DNA of 8,485 nucleotides from Treponema sp. GTDB taxonomy: Bacteria > Spirochaetota > Spirochaetia > Treponematales > Breznakiellaceae. Positions 6,541-8,485 of the stretch are shown piece after piece. The DNA lies in assembly GCA_031273405.1 (NCBI GenBank), contig JAISRW010000069.1, positions 1 to 8,485 on the forward strand, given 5' to 3'. The stretch's first letter is position 1. Every line of letters starts with the position of its first letter. A program made the position numbers and the translations under genes. Below the pieces are notes generated by a model. That model was not told where the DNA came from. It searched no databases and saw only the letters and a list, made by a program, of their open reading frames with translations.

Positions 6541-6589
6541 CCCGGCAATTCTCCGGGGTCATCGCGTTCGCTTTCGTAACTATTCAGCC

Positions 6590-6773
6590 CTAGCAGCCTG
6601 TTGCACTTGTGGATTTTCAGGGCTGCTTTGGGAGTTTGGAAGGTAAATCGGACCGAAGGTCCGCAACCGCCTTGCAGGCGGTTTTCTACCCTGCAAACTC
6701 CCAAAGGAGCCCCGAAAATCGGGATTTTTGCGTCATTCATGACGCAAAATCCACAAGTGCGACAGGCTCCTAG
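6590..6773. repeat. Palindromic multi-hairpin element E2 (CTAG-bounded, 184 bp)
   Basis: Non-coding element between glycyl-tRNA synthetase and the helicase gene. The terminal 28 bases (6590-6617 and 6746-6773) are inverted repeats matching at 26 of 28 positions, ending in CTAG on both sides. A second stem, 6621-6638 with 6694-6711, matches at 17 of 18. Between the arms are two hairpins: 6649-6654 with 6658-6663 (CGGACC/GGTCCG) and 6665-6671 with 6677-6683 (AACCGCC/GGCGGTT). The right arm carries an extra perfect 10-bp hairpin, 6726-6735 with 6740-6749, which competes with the terminal repeat for the same bases. The right end overlaps the TAG stop of the helicase (6770-6772). No ORF is credible inside. 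It belongs with E1 (855-1029) to one dispersed family, in the same arm orientation. CTAG might be a target duplication or part of the element. Confidence 0.8.
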
Positions 6774-8485
6774 CCCAAAAGATCCGAGAGGCGCCTGTAG
6801 CTCTGGTTTACCACGTGCTTTTTCTCCACGTCCACCTCGTCCCCCAGTTCGTCGATGAGGGTCTCAAGGCTTGCGAGGCTTTCGTTAAGGGCGGTGTGAA
6901 AACCGCGGGAACATTTCATCCAGTAGTTCTCGTTTCCGTCGGTAAAGAGGCAGATAAAGCCCAGCTCTTTTTTGGCCTTGCTCAGGGCTACGGTTACCAG
7001 CCGGGGAAGCTCGGCCAAAAGTTCGTCCAGGTTCTCACGGGAGTTGAAATTTCTCCGGGAGGGACTCTTCTTTTGCCAGGCTTCTTCCGGCTCCAGGACC
7101 GGCGCCAGGGTGAGTATGAGGGAGAGCTTTTCTCCCGCCAGGAGGGAGTAGCGGCCCTTCACGATGACGGCGCCCCGCAGGCCCTTGTAGAAAGAGGCGG
7201 TTTCGGCCTTTATTTCATTCCTCACTTTAGCGAGTTTTTCCCAGGGGAGCTTTACCTCTTTCCTGCCCTTGACCGTTTCAATCTCAAAGACTTCGCTGCC
7301 GATTTTGACATGGTTGGTAAAATCCCTGGGCCTGCCGGGCCTTTCTTCGGGTGGTTTCCTCTCTTCCCCGGCGCTCCGGGAAAGGCGGGCGAAGGTTTTG
7401 AATATTTCGGGGTTTATTCTTTCCACCGCCCGCCGCGAGAGGGGGCTTACCGACATGGCGTACATTCTGGTAGTTTTGACGATTTCGCCGGCCACAATGT
7501 ACTCCGGGTCCATCCTGAACATCACCGAGCCGGGGTGGATGAGTATCCTGTCCGCGGTAAGGCTCCGGTAGATCTCCCGGCCGCTTCTGACGCAGACAAA
7601 CTGAATGAGCCCCCTGGCCACGGCGCAGAGATAATCCTCGGCGGAACCTCCCGAAAGGATGGGGATCTTTAAATCCGAAAGGATCTGTCCGAGCTGCTCC
7701 GCCACATTGGCGATTTCCGCCATGGCCCTCTCGTCCAGATAGTTCTTTTCGCAGAACTTCTGTTTAGCCGTTGATTCCGTATAGGCCCGGTACAGCTTAA
7801 GGTAGGAAACAAAATCGCCGCCGGGGTCCCGGAAACGGTGGTGGGCTTGGCGGGCGTCGGTCTCCTCGCCCGGGGGGAGTATGTAGGGGCTCTGGGTGGA
7901 AAGAAAAGCGGCGGCAATGATCGTCTCCTCGATCACATCGGGGTATTTTAAAACCGCCTCCACGATGATCCTGGACTGGCGGGGAGGCAGGGGGAATTCG
8001 GTCATGAGCTTGCCGATCTTGGAGAGGGTCCTGTCGCTTTCCAGGGCGTCGAGGAGATTCAGGGTTTCGATGGCGGCCATGAGGCCCTCCCGGTTCGGCG
8101 GGGAAATAAAGTCGAATTCCTCAAAGGCGGTGATGCCCAGATCCGCCATGCGGAGCACTACTTCGGACAGATCGGTACGGTAAATTTCCTCGGTGGTAAA
8201 GAGGATGCGGTTTTCAAAATCCTTCCGGGCGTAGAGGCGGTAGCAGACCCCTTCCCTGGTGCGGCCCGCCCGGCCCTTGCGCTGGTTAGCCGAGGCCTTG
8301 GAAACGGGGGCTTCGATGAGGCTGGAGGTAAAGGTCTGGGGGTTGTAGTAGTTGAGCTTGGAAAGTCCCGAATCGATAACCGCGGTGATCCCGTCTATGG
8401 TCACCGACGTTTCGGCGATGTTGGTGGAGACGATCATCTTGGTTTTTCCCGCCGGGGCGGGATCAAAGACCCTCTCCTGCTCCTC
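6770..8485 (-). CDS. hrpA: HrpA-type DEAH-box ATP-dependent helicase (5' partial)
   Basis: The visible C-terminal 571 residues begin in the second RecA-like domain. The open frame continues to the window edge (EEQERVFDPAPAGKTK precedes the ATG at 8437), so that ATG is internal and the Walker/DEAH domain lies outside. Helicase motif V is STNIAETSVTI (residues 20-30) and motif VI is QRKGRAGR (68-75), both characteristic of DEAH RNA helicases that unwind RNA or RNA-protein complexes. A helicase-associated HA2 region (about 100-270) includes LPPRQSRIIVEAVLKYPDVI. An OB-fold-like segment (about 290-350) includes REIYRSLTADRILIHPGSVMF. A charged linker rich in R, E and P (about 368-388) leads to a C-terminal extension of roughly 180 residues that I do not recognise. 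The TAG stop at 6770-6772 lies within the terminal CTAG of element E2. HrpB or another DHX subgroup is possible; the missing half would decide. Confidence 0.85.
   Translation of the reverse strand, partial: EEQERVFDPAPAGKTKMIVSTNIAETSVTIDGITAVIDSGLSKLNYYNPQTFTSSLIEAPVSKASANQRKGRAGRTREGVCYRLYARKDFENRILFTTEEIYRTDLSEVVLRMADLGITAFEEFDFISPPNREGLMAAIETLNLLDALESDRTLSKIGKLMTEFPLPPRQSRIIVEAVLKYPDVIEETIIAAAFLSTQSPYILPPGEETDARQAHHRFRDPGGDFVSYLKLYRAYTESTAKQKFCEKNYLDERAMAEIANVAEQLGQILSDLKIPILSGGSAEDYLCAVARGLIQFVCVRSGREIYRSLTADRILIHPGSVMFRMDPEYIVAGEIVKTTRMYAMSVSPLSRRAVERINPEIFKTFARLSRSAGEERKPPEERPGRPRDFTNHVKIGSEVFEIETVKGRKEVKLPWEKLAKVRNEIKAETASFYKGLRGAVIVKGRYSLLAGEKLSLILTLAPVLEPEEAWQKKSPSRRNFNSRENLDELLAELPRLVTVALSKAKKELGFICLFTDGNENYWMKCSRGFHTALNESLASLETLIDELGDEVDVEKKHVVNQSYRRLSDLLG

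Noticed and set aside
6537..6858. Short open frames of 67 and 85 codons across E2
   Set aside because: Both consist largely of palindromic repeat sequence, which gives similar readings on both strands (GVWKVNRTEGPQ-like). They lack a ribosome binding site and similarity to known proteins.

Overview
The window is an ordinary, densely coding bacterial chromosome segment of moderately high GC (I estimate the upper 50s percent by eye). The gene content fits a spirochaete of the Treponema type: a bacterial AraM/EgsA-type glycerol-1-phosphate dehydrogenase, the single-chain (alpha2) glycyl-tRNA synthetase, a large two-component hybrid kinase and an HrpA-like helicase. Hairpin-rich intergenic repeats also fit. 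The taxonomic suggestion is inference; no 16S or other marker is present.

Layout, left to right. 1-792 (+) is the C-terminal part of a glycerol-1-phosphate dehydrogenase. 793-1088 is a convergent intergenic region holding a 175-bp palindromic element (E1, 855-1029) flanked by inverted copies of a 9-bp-periodic CACGGAC-type motif. 1089-2207 (-) is an Ldh/MDH2-family NAD(P)-dependent 2-hydroxyacid dehydrogenase with a TTG start. 2311-4887 (-) is a membrane hybrid histidine kinase (dCache sensor, HisKA, HATPase, two receiver domains). 4888-5062 holds the kinase promoter and a cluster of GGTTCG/CGAACC hairpins. 5063-6433 (-) is glycyl-tRNA synthetase. 6434-6589 is its leader and probable promoter, with two hairpins. 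6590-6773 is a second, 184-bp copy of the palindromic element (E2), whose end overlaps the stop codon of the next gene. 6770-8485 (-) is the C-terminal part of a DEAH-box helicase that runs off the right edge.

The four minus-strand genes do not form a tight operon. Each of the three complete ones has its own Shine-Dalgarno sequence and a credible sigma70-type promoter in the gap upstream, so they are probably separate transcription units. The kinase and the dehydrogenase are adjacent, but the sequence gives no direct evidence that the kinase controls the dehydrogenase.

No defence system, CRISPR array, prophage or transposase gene is visible. The most interesting material is the E1/E2 pair. 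They are dispersed, multi-hairpin palindromes bounded by CTAG in which stem positions differ by compensatory base-pair changes, and the central hairpin block appears to lie in opposite orientations relative to the arms.
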